Source: Aptenodytes patagonicus
Lineage: Eukaryota; Chordata; Aves; Sphenisciformes; Spheniscidae
Assembly (NCBI RefSeq): GCF_965638725.1
Contig: NC_134958.1
Location: 16,681,464 to 16,745,463 of the forward strand
Direction: 5' to 3'
Length of the DNA: 64,000 nt
Part shown: positions 62,201 to 64,000 of the stretch, in pieces
Numbering within the stretch: position 1 is the first letter of the stretch
Layout of the letters: each line of letters starts with the position of its first letter
Program-made: the position numbers and the translations under genes
Notes under the pieces: model-generated
The model's database searches: none
What the model was told of the DNA's origin: nothing
The model's input: only the letters and a program-made list of their open reading frames with translations

Positions 62201-64000
62201 CTTTTATAAAGCTACAACTCCTTATCCCCAAGTTCATTGCTGTTATGTTTGTCTTGGAGTTCACTGAAGCCAAAACATTCCTGATTGCCAAATCATAATG
62301 CTTATGTCTTAAAACCATGATTTACATAGTGTTAATGTAGCTAACTGAGTTTAAGCCTAGGACAGAGCAAAGACATGTCTAGACTGAAGAATGTGCTTGT
62401 GAACACCATGTTTGTCAAATCCACCTGCTTGCATCCATTGTGCAAAGCCAAACAGATTCCTCACCCAGGTGGGTATGTGCATGCTAATGCTTCACTGATG
62501 CTTGATTGGTGCTAGGATTTCTATGGGTGCCTTATGGTCTTGGACTGATTCGTAGTGTATTGCGGGAGGACTAACATGTTGTTCGTAGGACTCTCTGCAG
62601 AATTGCTCTTATCCTGCCAACTCATCTAGCTGAGGCACTTCCAGCTGCGCATGCTCCGTGTGTTCTGTCTATTCTAGCTGGAGCCAGGCCATAGATCCAG
62701 TCCTAGGGAAGAGCTCTTCTGTTTGTAGCTGTCCTGTGCTGGATCCTGCTAGAAGATGTGAGAGACAGACAAGACACTTTCAATAGTCTCTCCATAAGAA
62801 TACAGTGGTGGTAAGTCTCAGAGGTGAATGATAACATGGCATAATAGAGGCATTCTGTAGCTATTCTATAGGTGGCCTGACATTTCTGTTGCAAGATAAT
62901 TGCTTTACTGCTCTGAATTGACTTACGCATGAGGAAACAAACCTTGAATGTCTCAGTGGAAATTTTTTCAGATATAAAATTAAGGAGACTTTGTTGGTCC
63001 AGAGGATGGATACTGTTGGTTACGGTACTTTACAGTACAGTTACTGTGGTCTGACTTATCTTCGAGATGGCTTTGCAAAGGTTAGTAAGAGTAGTACTGT
63101 CCTTGAAATAACATTGTTTCACTTTTAAGAGTAGACTTTCCAAGCCAGTGGTGGTTCCTAGAATTGGCTGCAAGGAGTGAGTAAGCCTTCCTGCATTGCT
63201 GTGGCTCATGGAACTGTAGCACCCCTCTGCAAAGCACAGGCAAACTCTTCTGTCTGGGCTGGATGTAATGGAGTGTCTTTGGGAGACTGTAGGCAAGAAC
63301 CTGTCTCCAGAACATTATCATGCAGTTAGTAGCTAATACTATGCACGTTATTCTGAAATACTGTACCTTTCTGTAGGGCAAAAGATAAGTATTCTGCTCA
63401 GAGAATTCTCAGATAATTTTGTCATTCAAAAATCGGAGTATCTGTCATCACTGTGGCTGCATTAAAGCAAACAAAGGAAATTGAGAGTGGTTTGTAATGG
63501 TATTTCATATTCTCCTGTGAATAAAGATGTGTTTGATACTACATAATATCAAAGAAAACATAATAGAGTTTCAGATTACCTTCTGATTGTTGCTGTTTAT
63601 ATTATAAAGAAGCATAGATCTTTAACTATCAATTGCTTTATTTTCTGGCAAAGATTAGAAGACCAATATATAGTATGCTAAAATTTAGTAGTTAAAACAA
63701 GCTTTAAAAGAGCACTGTTTGTCTCATGAAGTGGTGAAAATGAAGAACAACCAAAAGTGAAGAACAGTGCAATAAAGTTTCAAAATCTGATTGCACTTGT
63801 TTTGCTGATAGTGGAACTGAATATTGGGTATTTGTGTTCTTGCTACTTACTTTGCATTGTACAGGTTGTCCCTGCTTGATAGGAATGAAATTAATAGAAC
63901 ATGACTGCCCCTTTTGGGCTAACAAGTGGGGTTTTTTTTTGTGAACTGCTCAGCGAGTTCTTTATTTTTGTTGGAGCAGGGCATGATAGCACTGAGATTC
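59241..64000 (+). other. RNF111: Probable RNF111 intron 1 (partial)
   Basis: AT-rich DNA after the CpG island with no recognised coding exon. A poly-A/T run lies at about 60160-60177. The open frames here have no recognisable domain. 62300-63400 is less AT-rich and could hold an unrecognised old repeat. Confidence 0.5.

Noticed and set aside
1-64000. tRNA, rRNA, CRISPR arrays, prokaryotic operons or viral genes
   Set aside because: Nothing with the needed structure was seen. The window is ordinary vertebrate chromosomal sequence.

Overview
This window is a stretch of vertebrate nuclear chromosome, most probably from a bird. The evidence is spliced genes with GT-AG introns, AT-rich introns and intergenic DNA, two CpG islands, and CR1 LINE copies that include one fairly young 3' end with the TCTATGATTCTA-type tail. 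The gene order (MINDY2 forward, SLTM reverse, then a forward CpG-island promoter where RNF111 is expected) matches the locus on human chromosome 15q and its avian counterpart. I see no bacterial, phage or plasmid features.

Layout. 1-11095 holds the 3' part of MINDY2 (FAM63B), a Lys48-specific deubiquitinase: a long intron, then the last three coding exons (7876-8049, 9341-9514, 10976-11095). 11096 to about 20500 is AT-rich with no recognisable coding gene. It probably contains a long MINDY2 3' UTR, several AATAAA signals, two strong inverted repeats and a candidate alternative last exon at 13010-13138. 22200-49080 is the complete SLTM gene (SAFB-like transcription modulator) on the minus strand. 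I could thread 21 coding exons in one continuous frame, giving 1038 residues with an N-terminal SAP domain, an acidic region, one RRM, a long charged Arg/Glu-rich helix and an Arg/Gly-rich tail. Its start lies in a CpG island at about 48300-49650.

49700-58300 is intergenic and contains decayed CR1 LINEs (51215-52340 and 56741-57012) and a possible relic of another non-LTR reverse transcriptase (57745-57990). 58330-59215 is a second CpG island, best explained as the RNF111 promoter and non-coding first exon, inferred from synteny. 59240-64000 would then be RNF111 intron 1.

The three genes share no operon-like logic. MINDY2 and SLTM are tail-to-tail, and SLTM and the RNF111 promoter are divergent. 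MINDY2 trims ubiquitin chains and RNF111 is a SUMO-targeted ubiquitin ligase, so two ubiquitin-pathway genes flank a nuclear RNA/DNA-binding repressor, but this is probably only conserved synteny.

I found no evidence for a wholly new biological system. The most useful lead is the unlisted in-frame alternative terminal exon of MINDY2, which would remove the C-terminal CaaX box. Next come the long inverted repeats in the presumed MINDY2 3' UTR and the reverse-transcriptase relic.
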